Source of the DNA: Acidobacteriota bacterium
GTDB taxonomy: Bacteria > Acidobacteriota > Thermoanaerobaculia > UBA5066
Direction: 5' to 3'
Length of the DNA stretch: 64,000 bases
Assembly: GCA_029781975.1 (NCBI GenBank)
Contig: JAKOVQ010000001.1
Coordinates: 1-64,000 of the forward strand
In this document: positions 1 to 7,908 of the stretch, piece after piece
How positions within the stretch are numbered: position 1 is the first letter of the stretch
Layout of the letters: each line of letters begins with the position of its first letter
The notes under the pieces: generated by a model
Databases searched by the model: none
Told to the model about the DNA's origin: nothing
Seen by the model: the letters and a program-made list of their open reading frames with translations, nothing else
Translations under genes and position numbers: made by a program

Positions 1-947
1 AGGCCCGTGGAGGGCCCGCCGCGCTGGACGTCGAGGATGACGACCGGCACCTCGGCCATCGACGCCAGGCCGATCATCTCGGCCATCAGGGAGAGGCCGG
101 GGCCGGAGGTGGACGTCATCGACTTCACCCCGGCGAACGAGCCGCCGATGATGTTGCCGAGGGCCGAGAGCTCGTCCTCGGTCTGGACGACGGAGCCGCC
201 GGCCCGCGGGAGCCACTCGTTCAGGAGGTGGAGGACCTCGGACGACGGCGTGATCGGGTAGCCGGCGAAGAAGCGGCAGCCCGCGTGGATCGCGGCGACC
301 GCGGCCGCCTCGTTCCCCGACATCAGGAGCTTCGGCTCGCCGATCTCGTAGACGAGGCGCCGGGCGGAGACGTCGATCCCGAGCCCTTTGGCGAAGGCGA
401 TCCCCGCCTCGAACCCCTTGACGTTCGCCTCGAGGACGGCGGCCTTCTTCTTCTGGAACTTGTTGACGATCGCCTTCCGGACCGCCTCGGGCGGGACGCC
501 GAAGAGCTCGGCCAGGATGCCGAGCGTGACGATGTTCTTCGCGGCCTTCGTCCCGGCCGAGTCGTTCGCGATCTGGATGAAGGGGACCGGGATCCAGGTC
601 GAGGTGGCGTCGGTCCCGATCGAGAGGCTCTCGCGCGGCGTCGGGTCCGTCGCCTCGTACAGGACGACAGCGTTCGGGCAGGGGGGGACCTCGCCCTTGA
701 AGCGGCCGTAGTCGGCCCAGTTGAAGACGACCAGGACGTCGACGAGGTCGCCCTGGGCCGAGATCGGGTCGGCGCAGAGGCGGACCGTGCAGGACGACTC
801 GCCGCCGCGGATCTGGGGCCCGTAGGCCTCGACCTTGATGACGTTCAGCCCGTCTCGGGCGGCGGCCTGGGCGATCATGTCTCCCATCGTGATGACGCCG
901 TCGCCACCGGAGCCGATCATGGCAATCGTGAGGTCTCGTGTTGGCAT
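1..947 (-). CDS. korA: 2-oxoacid:ferredoxin oxidoreductase, fused gamma-alpha subunit (KorA type), 3' end outside window
   Basis: Oxidises a 2-oxoacid such as 2-oxoglutarate to its acyl-CoA and reduces ferredoxin, together with a TPP-binding beta subunit expected just outside the window. 315 complete codons are visible from ATG at 947. The gamma domain comes first, with GSGGDG at residues 12-17 and GPQIRGGES near 43-51. The pyrimidine-binding alpha domain starts near residue 205 and shows AGYPITPSSE near 228-237 and TSTSGPGLSLM near 278-288. This gamma-before-alpha fusion is the usual form of bacterial and archaeal KorA. The start has an AGGGAG-like site a few bases upstream. The gene runs off the left edge and is divergent from the SPFH operon. 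Substrate choice (2-oxoglutarate or another oxoacid) cannot be settled from this part. Confidence 0.9.
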   Translation of the reverse strand, partial: MPTRDLTIAMIGSGGDGVITMGDMIAQAAARDGLNVIKVEAYGPQIRGGESSCTVRLCADPISAQGDLVDVLVVFNWADYGRFKGEVPPCPNAVVLYEATDPTPRESLSIGTDATSTWIPVPFIQIANDSAGTKAAKNIVTLGILAELFGVPPEAVRKAIVNKFQKKKAAVLEANVKGFEAGIAFAKGLGIDVSARRLVYEIGEPKLLMSGNEAAAVAAIHAGCRFFAGYPITPSSEVLHLLNEWLPRAGGSVVQTEDELSALGNIIGGSFAGVKSMTSTSGPGLSLMAEMIGLASMAEVPVVILDVQRGGPSTG

Positions 948-967
948 CGTGGACTCCCTGCGGTCCG

Positions 968-986
968 CGCGAGGCTCTGCCTCGCG
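968..986. other. Short perfect hairpin in the divergent intergenic region
   Basis: An 8-bp perfect stem (968-975 with 979-986) with loop TCT lies between the divergent starts at 947 and 1080. It falls in the likely 5' leader of the oxidoreductase gene. It could be an operator or an RNA hairpin, but in DNA this GC-rich it may be chance. Confidence 0.35.
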
Positions 987-1065
987 GGCCGGCCAAGTCT
1001 CGCCTCATGGCCGGAGCGCGTCCATGATGCATTTGAATCAGCGCCGACGGAAGCCCCGCGGAACC

Positions 1066-1071
1066 TATACT
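1066..1071 (+). promoter_or_regulatory. -10-like TATACT, 8 nt before the ATG at 1080
   Basis: TATACT ends 8 nt before the start codon, so transcription would begin at or next to the ATG (leaderless). No good -35 is seen at the right distance. Confidence 0.5.
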
Positions 1072-1079
1072 GACCGGCC

Positions 1080-1805
1080 ATGAACCCCATCCTCCGGAGG
1101 CTCTCGGGGATGGTCCTGGGCGAGGGGGGAGCCGCGCCGCCGGCGCTGGACGGGTTCGTCGACTCGCTGCTCCAGAAGTTCGAGAACTGCCGGGCCGGGC
1201 TGACCGACGAGACGCTCGCCCGCGGCCCGGTCGCCACCGAGCGGTTCTTCGTCGACCTCTACGCCGAGGAGACGTCCCGCCTGAGGGACGTCATCCGCCA
1301 GCAGGAGCCCCACCTCTCGGCCGCGGCGCACGACGAGCTCTTCCGGAAGGTGGACGACCTCGTCCACAAGGTCGTCGTCCCCGGCTACGTGAGGCTCTCG
1401 CACCGCTACAGCCAGCGGGAGCGGAACGGCTTCTACGCGCTCCCCGAGGGGCTGCACGGAGTGGAGCGGCTCCTCTGGGCCGTCGCGGGGATGGCGATCG
1501 GGGGCTTCGTGATCTGGGCCCCGTTCATCCCCATCTGGTCGAAGGAGTGGGTCCTGCCGTTCGCGATGGGGGGGCTCCTCTTCCCGGAGCTCCGGCGGTG
1601 GCTCTCGGTCCGGAGGTTCGAGCGGGAGCTGAACGGCCTCGTCCAGAAGGCCGACCGCGAGATCGGCCGGATCGACACCGCGTACCTGACGGACGCGACC
1701 GCGCTCGCCGAGCGGGACGCGGGGGCCGGAGCCGAGGCGGCGCGGCTCTCGGCGGCGCGCGCGGCTTCCCGGCAGGAGGCCGGCCCCGGGGAAGGGAGGA
1801 GCTGA
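1080..1805 (+). CDS. Hypothetical inner-membrane protein, first gene of the SPFH operon
   Basis: 241 residues with no family recognised. The first 130 residues are mostly charged and helical. Two hydrophobic segments follow at about 131-152 and 155-170, then a charged C-terminal tail of about 70 residues rich in Ala, Arg and Glu. It looks like a two-pass membrane protein with both soluble parts on the same side. Its stop is followed after one base by the ATG of the first SPFH gene, so the two are surely co-transcribed. It may be a partner or anchor of the SPFH proteins, which is inference from position only. The start is supported by a TATACT box just upstream. Confidence 0.75.
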   Translation: MNPILRRLSGMVLGEGGAAPPALDGFVDSLLQKFENCRAGLTDETLARGPVATERFFVDLYAEETSRLRDVIRQQEPHLSAAAHDELFRKVDDLVHKVVVPGYVRLSHRYSQRERNGFYALPEGLHGVERLLWAVAGMAIGGFVIWAPFIPIWSKEWVLPFAMGGLLFPELRRWLSVRRFERELNGLVQKADREIGRIDTAYLTDATALAERDAGAGAEAARLSAARAASRQEAGPGEGRS

Positions 1806-1806
1806 G

Positions 1807-2955
1807 ATGGTCAAGGTGGGAGGCGCGGAGGTGGCCCTCGGGAGCCTGAAGAGCCGGGCGCTCCAGCTCCTCGTGCGGGCGGTCCTCACCGCCGTCGGGC
1901 TCGCCCTCTTCTACGCGAGCTGCACGGCGAAGGTGGCTCCGAACGAGTGGGGGGTGGAGCAGGTCCGCTTCGGCTTCAAGACGGGGATCAAGGAGAAGGC
2001 CTTCGGCCCCGGCCTCTACTTCGTCCCCTTCGGGACGACGATGCACCAGTTCCCCCGCGAGATCCACGTCCTCGAGGCCTCGAACGACCGCGAGGAGTCG
2101 CTCGAGAAGGCCCGGACGGCGGACGTGCGGGAGAAGGTCGAGGACTACTTCTCCCGCCGCAACCGGGTCCTGGGGAGCTCCACCCACCGGATCGTCGGGG
2201 CGTACAACGTCCAGACCTCGGACGGCTACGCCGTGACGTGCGACGTCACCCTCCTCTACTCCATCGCCGACCCGGTGAAGATCGCCAAGGACTTCGGGTG
2301 GGGGTCGCTCTACGTCGACTCCTTCGTCGTCAACACCTTCCGCAACGGCGTCCTCCAGACGCTCGGGAAGATCAACGCCGAGGCGTTCTACAACGAGCAG
2401 CTCCGGATCGCCGCGGTCAAGGACGCCGAGACGTTCCTCCGGGCCCGCTTCTCCGAGCGCGGCTTCCGGGTGGAGAAGCTCCTCCTCCGCAACTACACCT
2501 ACGCGGACAACTACGAGAAGGCGCTGCAGGAGAAGAAGGTCGCCGTCCAGCTGACGGTCAAGAACCGCAAGGAGGCCCTCGTCAACGAGGAGCGGGCCAA
2601 GCTCCAGCAGATCGAGTCGAAGGGGAACGCCACGATCACGATCGCCGAGTCGCAGGTGAACGCGGACATCGCCAAGGTGAGGGCCGAGGCCGAACTCTAC
2701 GCCTCGCAGACCCGCGCGAAGGCAGACAAGGAGGTCAACGTGGCGCAGGCCGAGGCCAAGAGGCTGAAGGCCGGGGCGCTCGACGCGGCTGGAGGGAAGT
2801 ACGTCGTCGCGCTCGAGACCGCCAAGATGTTCGAGAACATCGAGGGGGCGGTGATGACGCCGGAGCAGTACATCGCCTTCATCCGGAGCGCCTGGGCCGT
2901 CATCGGGGTGAGCCCCGGCTCCGCGCCGCCGGCCCCGCAGGGAGGCCGCAAGTGA
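1807..2955 (+). CDS. SPFH/prohibitin-family membrane protein
   Basis: 382 residues. A single hydrophobic segment at about 16-37 is followed by an SPFH (band 7) domain at about 40-240 and then an Ala/Glu/Lys-rich coiled coil to about residue 330. Family members (HflK/HflC, prohibitin, stomatin) build large ring or cage scaffolds that organise membranes and control proteases. A segment rich in Arg and Glu near 95-120 (DNREESLEKARTADVREKVE) looks inserted between SPFH strands. The gene starts one base after the preceding stop. Its own stop overlaps the GTG of a second SPFH gene (GTGA), so the two products are probably made together as a heteromeric pair. No protease gene (FtsH) is adjacent, so this is not simply HflKC. 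Confidence 0.85.
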   Translation: MVKVGGAEVALGSLKSRALQLLVRAVLTAVGLALFYASCTAKVAPNEWGVEQVRFGFKTGIKEKAFGPGLYFVPFGTTMHQFPREIHVLEASNDREESLEKARTADVREKVEDYFSRRNRVLGSSTHRIVGAYNVQTSDGYAVTCDVTLLYSIADPVKIAKDFGWGSLYVDSFVVNTFRNGVLQTLGKINAEAFYNEQLRIAAVKDAETFLRARFSERGFRVEKLLLRNYTYADNYEKALQEKKVAVQLTVKNRKEALVNEERAKLQQIESKGNATITIAESQVNADIAKVRAEAELYASQTRAKADKEVNVAQAEAKRLKAGALDAAGGKYVVALETAKMFENIEGAVMTPEQYIAFIRSAWAVIGVSPGSAPPAPQGGRK

Positions 2956-4082
2956 GGCCGCGAGCGGGAGCGCACGTCGGGCCGAGCACGGCCCCCCGCG
3001 CGGCCGCGGCCGCGCGGCCCCTCCACGTCCGCGCCCTGGCGCCGGCGCTGGCGGCGCTCCTCGTCCTCCCTCTCGCGGGCTGCGGGACGACCAGCTCGAC
3101 GGAGGTGGGGGTCCGGACGAACCTCCTCGGCATCCTCGAGAAGAGGGGCGAGCAGGAGGTCTACCAGCCGGGCGGCGTCTACTTCTTCCTCCCCCTGGTC
3201 AACAGCTGGACCACGCTTTCCATCGCGCAGCAGAACCTGACGATGAACGCGAACCCGGGGGAAGGGGACCGCCCGATCCCGGACGAGGTCACCTTCAAGA
3301 CCCGGGACGGCAACAACGTCCACATCGACGTCAACGTCATGTGGCGGATCGACCCGACGAAGGCGGGGCCGCTCGTCTCGAACGTCGGGCAGTCGGTCAC
3401 GGAGATCAAGGAGCGCCTCGTCCGGCCGGTCTCGCGCTCGGTGATCCGCGACGTCTTCAACGAGATCACGAGCGAGGAGTACTACCAGGTCGCGATCAAG
3501 AACCGGACGGCGAACCTGGCGAAGGACGCCCTCGTCAAGGAGCTGTCGCCGTACGGGATCCTGATCGACTCCCTCCAGGTCCAGCAGCACCGCTTCGACC
3601 CCGACTATCAGGCCGCCATCAACGCCCAGAAGCAGGCCGAGGCGGACCAGCAGAAGCTCGTCGAGCAGCAGAAGGCGATGGAGGTCCTCAAGCAGAGCGA
3701 GCTCGAGGGGAAGCGCGCCGAGTGGAACAAGCGGCTCGAGGACGCGCGCGGCGTGGCGGGCCGGCTCCGGAACGACGCCGACGGCTACTACCAGACGAAG
3801 ATCAACGAGGCCAAGGCGGTCGTGGCGGTGGCGCAGGCCGAGGCGGAGGGGATCCGCAAGGAGGCCGAGGCCCTCGGGAAGATGGGGGGCGACGCCTACG
3901 TCAAGATGCAGGTGGCCAAGCAGTTCTCGAAGAAGAAGATCCTCCTCGTGCCGGGGACAAACGTCTCGACGATGAACGTGAACGAGATGGTGGACTACCT
4001 GGTCGGGCGGGCCAGGACCGCGAGCCGGCCGGCCGAGACGCCGGCCGAGGCGGCGCCCGAGCCGCCGCCGGAGAAGAGGTAG
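2952..4082 (+). CDS. SPFH-domain lipoprotein
   Basis: 376 residues from GTG at 2952, which shares GTGA with the previous stop. The N-terminus has a hydrophobic stretch ending in the lipobox LAGC, giving lipidated Cys44. The SPFH domain follows at about 48-240 and a coiled coil of Gln/Glu/Lys repeats to about 310. The tail is rich in Pro and Glu. It pairs with the membrane-spanning SPFH protein upstream. A lipid anchor on an SPFH protein is unusual, because most family members use an N-terminal transmembrane helix or hairpin. The anchor places it on the outer face of the inner membrane or in the outer membrane, so the assembly is probably periplasmic. Function is inferred only from the family: a membrane scaffold. 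Confidence 0.85.
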   Translation: MRPRAGAHVGPSTAPRAAAAARPLHVRALAPALAALLVLPLAGCGTTSSTEVGVRTNLLGILEKRGEQEVYQPGGVYFFLPLVNSWTTLSIAQQNLTMNANPGEGDRPIPDEVTFKTRDGNNVHIDVNVMWRIDPTKAGPLVSNVGQSVTEIKERLVRPVSRSVIRDVFNEITSEEYYQVAIKNRTANLAKDALVKELSPYGILIDSLQVQQHRFDPDYQAAINAQKQAEADQQKLVEQQKAMEVLKQSELEGKRAEWNKRLEDARGVAGRLRNDADGYYQTKINEAKAVVAVAQAEAEGIRKEAEALGKMGGDAYVKMQVAKQFSKKKILLVPGTNVSTMNVNEMVDYLVGRARTASRPAETPAEAAPEPPPEKR

Positions 4083-4159
4083 CCCCGGGAGCCCGGGCTG
4101 GGGTCCGCGGGCGGAAGGCAGTACGATCCGCGCGCATGAACTCTGAGGAGCGTCACCCG

Positions 4160-4948
4160 ATGCGCATCATCGTCCTCGTCACCGCCGCAGCCCTCGCCCT
4201 GGGCTGCACGAAGAAGGTCCCCACCGCCGCCGAGGGGACGGCGGCCCCGTCCGAGCCCTCCTCCGTCGCCCTCGCCGGGGGCCACGCCGGCGCCGAGGCC
4301 CCGGGCGGCGCCGCGATGGGGTCGCAGGCGGCCCCGTCCGTGACCGGCACCGTCCTGGAGACGATGGACGCCGCCGGCTACACCTACATGAAGCTGAAGA
4401 CCGCCGAAGGGGAGACCTGGGCGGCGGTCAACCAGAGCAAGGTCGAGAAGGGCGCGACCGTCACCGTCACCAACCCGATGCCGATGGACGGCTTCGAGAG
4501 CAAGACCCTGAACCGGAAGTTCGAGCACATCGTCTTCGGGACGCTCTCGACCGGGGCGGAGGCCCCCGCGGCCATGGCCGCCCAGCACGCCGCTGCCGCC
4601 CGCGGCCCGGCCGACGTCGGCGACGTCAAGGTCGACAAGGCGCCGGGTCCGGACGGCAGGACGGTCGCCCAGGTCTTCGCCGAGAAGGCCGCCCTGAAGG
4701 GGAAGACGGTCTCGGTGAAGGGGAAGGTCGTCAAGTTCAACGGCGGGATCATGGGGAGGAACTGGGTCCACCTCCGCGACGGCTCAGGCTCGGCGGAGAA
4801 GAAGGACGACGACCTCACCGTGACGACGTCCGACGCGGTCGCGGTCGGCGACGTCGTCACCGCGACGGGCGTCGTCGGCGTCGACAAGGACTTCGGGGCC
4901 GGCTACGCCTACCCCTTGATCATCGAGAGCGCGAAGGTCGTCAAGTAG
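4160..4948 (+). CDS. OB-fold-like lipoprotein
   Basis: 262 residues from ATG 4160. GAGGAG lies about 10 nt upstream and the first residues give a clean lipoprotein signal with lipobox ALGC (Cys16). An upstream in-frame ATG at 4136 sits 8 nt after TACGAT and could be a leaderless alternative. After a low-complexity Ala/Pro linker there are two beta-rich modules, at about 55-135 and 165-262. The second has the pattern of an OB fold (KGKTVSVKGKVVKFN, then NWVHLRDGSG). Such tandem modules occur in periplasmic proteins annotated as nucleotide-binding or NrfJ-like. No enzyme motif is seen. It may belong to the SPFH operon, but the 77-nt gap suggests its own promoter. Confidence 0.7.
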   Translation: MRIIVLVTAAALALGCTKKVPTAAEGTAAPSEPSSVALAGGHAGAEAPGGAAMGSQAAPSVTGTVLETMDAAGYTYMKLKTAEGETWAAVNQSKVEKGATVTVTNPMPMDGFESKTLNRKFEHIVFGTLSTGAEAPAAMAAQHAAAARGPADVGDVKVDKAPGPDGRTVAQVFAEKAALKGKTVSVKGKVVKFNGGIMGRNWVHLRDGSGSAEKKDDDLTVTTSDAVAVGDVVTATGVVGVDKDFGAGYAYPLIIESAKVVK

Positions 4949-5645
4949 GGGAGGGGCCTTCGCCCTCCCGCTCCGGAGGGGCCGCCTCGCCCGCGGGCGG
5001 GGCGGCGCCCCTCAGCCAGTGCGGGTCCCTCACCCTCACGCCCCACCTCACCGAGGAGAGGCGGAGGCCGACGATCGCGACGAACGCCACGGCCTCGCCG
5101 ACCCCCGTCGGGACGCCGAGCGCGTCGGCCGCCAGCCAGACCCAGCAGCCGAGGAGGGCGGGGATCGCGTAGAGGCTTCCCGGCCGGAAGATGGCCGGGA
5201 CCTCCTGGACGAAGACGTCCCGCAGGACGCCGCCGAAGGTCCCCGTCACGGTCCCGATGAGCGACGAGGAGAGGATCGGGAGCCCGGCCTCGCGGGCGAA
5301 GCGGACGCCCGTCAGGCTGAAGAGGGCGAGGCCGAGCGCGTCGATGACGACCGCGCGCCGGTCGACGAGCCGGGCGAGGGCGTAGACCTTCCGGCTGTAG
5401 ACGAAGGCGAGGCAGAGGAGGAGGAGGACGAGGAGGTACTCCTCGTTCGCGACCCAGAAGAAGGGGCGGCGGCCGAGGAGGATGTCGCGGATCGTCCCGC
5501 CGCCGAAGGCGGTGACCGTCGCCAGCCAGAACGTCCCGACGACGTCCATCCGGTGGCGGGCGGCCGAGACCATGCCGGAGAGGGCCGAGGTGACGACGGC
5601 CGCCGCCTCGAGGGCGACGGTGAGGGCGGGGACCGGGTCTCTCAC
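4941..5645 (-). CDS. TRIC/YicG-family (UPF0126) cation channel-like membrane protein
   Basis: 234 residues, about seven hydrophobic segments. The family's internal duplication is clear: GGGTIRD at 48-54 and GGVLRD at 138-143, the glycine-rich kinks that line the pore in bacterial and archaeal TRIC channels. The C-terminal 40 residues are charged and Pro-rich. The start is GTG at 5645, with TATCCT ending 8 nt upstream on the same strand and no Shine-Dalgarno, so the transcript is probably leaderless. The 3' end overlaps the convergent lipoprotein gene by 8 nt. The ion carried (potassium or another monovalent cation) is known only for relatives. Confidence 0.85.
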   Translation of the reverse strand: MRDPVPALTVALEAAAVVTSALSGMVSAARHRMDVVGTFWLATVTAFGGGTIRDILLGRRPFFWVANEEYLLVLLLLCLAFVYSRKVYALARLVDRRAVVIDALGLALFSLTGVRFAREAGLPILSSSLIGTVTGTFGGVLRDVFVQEVPAIFRPGSLYAIPALLGCWVWLAADALGVPTGVGEAVAFVAIVGLRLSSVRWGVRVRDPHWLRGAAPPAGEAAPPEREGEGPSPT

Positions 5646-5653
5646 GGGGAGGC

Positions 5654-5686
5654 AGGATAGAAGATGGCGCCGTCCGGCCGGAGAAT
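5654..5686. promoter_or_regulatory. Divergent -10-like boxes between the TRIC gene and the nucleotidyltransferase gene
   Basis: TATCCT on the minus strand (5654-5659) ends 8 nt before the GTG at 5645. GAGAAT on the plus strand (5681-5686) ends 6 nt before the ATG at 5693. The 47-nt gap therefore holds two short divergent promoters with little or no leader. Confidence 0.4.
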
Positions 5687-5692
5687 GGCGGC

Positions 5693-6508
5693 ATGGAACC
5701 AGCCGAATACGCGCGCTTCACCGCGAGGCTCCGGGCCGCCCTCGAGGCCGACCCGCGGGTCGTCGGCCTCGTCGCCCTCGGCTCGATGGCGGGCGCGGGG
5801 ACCGAGCCGGACGCCTTCTCCGACCACGACTTCTTCGTGATCACCGAGCCGGGGGCACAGGAGGTGTACCGGACGGACCTCTCCTGGCTGCCGGAGAACG
5901 ACCGGGTGGTCCTGTCGCACCGGGAGACGGAGCACGGCCTGAAGGTCCTCCTCGACGACGCCCACCTCCTCGAGCTCGCGGTCTTCGACCTCGTCGAGCT
6001 CGGCGTCGCCCGCGCGAACCGCTACGCCGTCCTCCTCGACCGGGGCGGCGTCGCCGAGCGGATGGCGGAGGTGGCCGCGAAGCGGGACCCGTCCGTCGAC
6101 GACCCGTGGCTCGCGGGCCAGCTCCTCGGGAACCTCCTCGTCGGGGCGGGGCGCGCCGCCCGGGGCGAGCTCCTCTCGGCGCGGCTCTTCGTCGCGGGGC
6201 ACGCCGCCCGCCACCTCCTGACCCTCCTCGCGCGGCACGTCCCGCCGGAGGCGCCGGCGCCGCTCGACGACCTCGACCCGTTCCGCCGGTTCGAGCGAGC
6301 CTGGCCGGGGCTCGGCGCGGAGGTGAACCTCGCGCTCGGGCACCCTCCCCTCGAGGCCGCGCTCGCCCTCCTCGACCTCGCGGACGCCGAGCTCGGCGGC
6401 CGCGTCCCGGCCTGGCCCGCGCGGGCCATGGCGGCCGTGAGGGGGAGGCTCCGCGCGTGGCGGGACGGGGAGGGCGCCGACTGGGTCCCGGGCGGAGGCG
6501 CAGCGTAG
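5693..6508 (+). CDS. Nucleotidyltransferase-domain protein
   Basis: 271 residues. The N-terminus has the pol-beta-superfamily signature: G30-S31, then D44 and D46 in the context SDHDFF, the GSx(n)DxD metal-binding pattern. The rest is an alpha-helical, Ala/Leu/Arg-rich domain of about 170 residues, as in aminoglycoside-type or MNT-like nucleotidyltransferases. The substrate cannot be told. No HEPN toxin gene is adjacent, so it is not an obvious MNT/HEPN toxin-antitoxin pair. The TAG stop is part of the TAGAAT box just upstream of tryptophanase. Confidence 0.7.
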   Translation: MEPAEYARFTARLRAALEADPRVVGLVALGSMAGAGTEPDAFSDHDFFVITEPGAQEVYRTDLSWLPENDRVVLSHRETEHGLKVLLDDAHLLELAVFDLVELGVARANRYAVLLDRGGVAERMAEVAAKRDPSVDDPWLAGQLLGNLLVGAGRAARGELLSARLFVAGHAARHLLTLLARHVPPEAPAPLDDLDPFRRFERAWPGLGAEVNLALGHPPLEAALALLDLADAELGGRVPAWPARAMAAVRGRLRAWRDGEGADWVPGGGAA

Positions 6509-6511
6509 AAT
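6506..6511 (+). promoter_or_regulatory. -10-like TAGAAT, 11 nt before the tryptophanase ATG
   Basis: TAGAAT overlaps the stop codon of the preceding gene and ends 11 nt before the ATG at 6523. The next gene probably has its own promoter with almost no leader. Confidence 0.45.
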
Positions 6512-6522
6512 CGCCGGCCGCC

Positions 6523-7908
6523 ATGCTGTACAAGACGATCATCGAGCCGTTCCGGATCAAGTCCGTCGAGGCGATCAAGTTCACGACCCGCGAGGAGCGC
6601 GAGGACGCGCTGAAGCAGGCCGGGTACAACGTCTTCCTCCTCCATGCCGAGGACGTCCTGATCGACCTCCTCACCGACTCCGGCACGGGCGCGATGTCGT
6701 CCGCGCAGTGGGGCGGGCTGATGCAGGGGGACGAGAGCTACGCCGGGAGCCGGTCGTTCTACCGGTTCCGCGACGCCGTGCAGGAGATCACCGGGTTCGC
6801 CCACGTCATCCCGACCCACCAGGGACGCGCCGCCGAGCGGATCCTCTTCCACACCCTCCTGAAGCCGGGCCAGGTCGTCCCGAACAACACCCACTTCGAC
6901 ACGACCCGGGCCAACATCGAGGTGGAGGGGGTCGAGGCCCGCGACCTCGTGATCCCCGAAGGGAAGGTCCCGTCGCTCCTCCACCCGTTCAAGGGGAACG
7001 TCGACCTCGCCGCGCTCGAGCGGACGCTCGCCGAGGACGGCGACCGGGTCCCGCTCGTGATGGTGACGGTGACGAACAACTCGGGCGGGGGCCAGCCGGT
7101 CTCGCTCGAGAACATCCGCGGCGTCCGCGCCCTCTGCGACAGGTACCACAAGCCCCTCTTCCTCGACGCCTGCCGGTTCGCCGAGAACGCCTGGTTCATC
7201 AAGATGCGCGAGGAGGGGCAGGGGGGGAAGAGCCCGAAGCAGATCGCGCAGGAGATGTTCGCGATGGCCGACGGCTGCACGATGTCGGCCAAGAAGGACG
7301 GCCTCGCCAACATCGGCGGCTTCCTGGCGATGAACGACGACGCGCTCGCCGCCGCCTGCCGGAACCTCCTCATCCTGACCGAGGGGTTCCCGACGTACGG
7401 GGGCCTCGCGGGGTACGACCTCGAGGCGATCGCCCGCGGCCTGGAGGAGGTCCTCGAGGAGCCGTACCTCCGCTACCGGATCCGCTCCACCGAGTACCTC
7501 GCCGACAAGCTGGTGGCGGGGGGCGTCCCGATCATCCGCCCCGCGGGCGGCCACGCCGTCTACATCGACGCGCGCGGCTTCCTCCCGGACGTGCCGCCGC
7601 TCCACTACCCGGGGATCGCCGTCTGCAACGCCCTCTACGTGGAGGGCGGCGTCCGCGCGGTCGAGATCGGGACGGTGATGTTCGGGCTCCACCCGGACGG
7701 CACCGAGACGCCCGGCGCGATGGACCTCGTGAGGCTCGCGATCCCGAGGCGGGTCTACACGCAGTCGCACGTCGACTATGTGGCCGAGGTCGTCCTCGAG
7801 ACGTTCCGCAAGCGCAGGGAGCTGGGGGGATGGCGGATCACGGAGGCGCCGAAGGTCCTCCGCCACTTCACGGCGCGGTTCTCACCCCTGGAGCGGCCTC
7901 AGCGGTAG
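6523..7908 (+). CDS. tnaA: Tryptophanase (tryptophan indole-lyase)
   Basis: 461 residues, the normal length for the tryptophanase / tyrosine phenol-lyase family. A PLP enzyme that splits L-tryptophan into indole, pyruvate and ammonia. The PLP lysine is K258 in SAKKD, with DACRFAEN near 215-222 and THQGR near 98-102. The residue that separates the two enzymes lies in GVRAVEIGT (377-384): tyrosine phenol-lyase has Arg after the Glu, whereas here it is Ile382 as in tryptophanase. LPY-type ends such as APKVLRHFTA also match tryptophanase. No tnaC-like leader peptide or tnaB permease is adjacent, so control differs from E. coli. The gene converges on rlpA with a 10-nt overlap. Confidence 0.88.
   Translation: MLYKTIIEPFRIKSVEAIKFTTREEREDALKQAGYNVFLLHAEDVLIDLLTDSGTGAMSSAQWGGLMQGDESYAGSRSFYRFRDAVQEITGFAHVIPTHQGRAAERILFHTLLKPGQVVPNNTHFDTTRANIEVEGVEARDLVIPEGKVPSLLHPFKGNVDLAALERTLAEDGDRVPLVMVTVTNNSGGGQPVSLENIRGVRALCDRYHKPLFLDACRFAENAWFIKMREEGQGGKSPKQIAQEMFAMADGCTMSAKKDGLANIGGFLAMNDDALAAACRNLLILTEGFPTYGGLAGYDLEAIARGLEEVLEEPYLRYRIRSTEYLADKLVAGGVPIIRPAGGHAVYIDARGFLPDVPPLHYPGIAVCNALYVEGGVRAVEIGTVMFGLHPDGTETPGAMDLVRLAIPRRVYTQSHVDYVAEVVLETFRKRRELGGWRITEAPKVLRHFTARFSPLERPQR

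Noticed and set aside
1807-4082. HflK/HflC pair
   Set aside because: One protein is a lipoprotein and no FtsH or HflX context exists, so only the SPFH family is claimed.
5693-6508. MNT antitoxin of a toxin-antitoxin pair
   Set aside because: No HEPN-like neighbour.
6022-7866. Long antisense ORF of 614 codons opposite tryptophanase
   Set aside because: It mirrors codon phase of a clear PLP enzyme and shows only Arg/Glu/Val-rich low-order sequence; the same happens opposite nearly every gene here.
6523-7908. Tyrosine phenol-lyase
   Set aside because: The diagnostic Arg is Ile382 and the flanking residues match tryptophanase.
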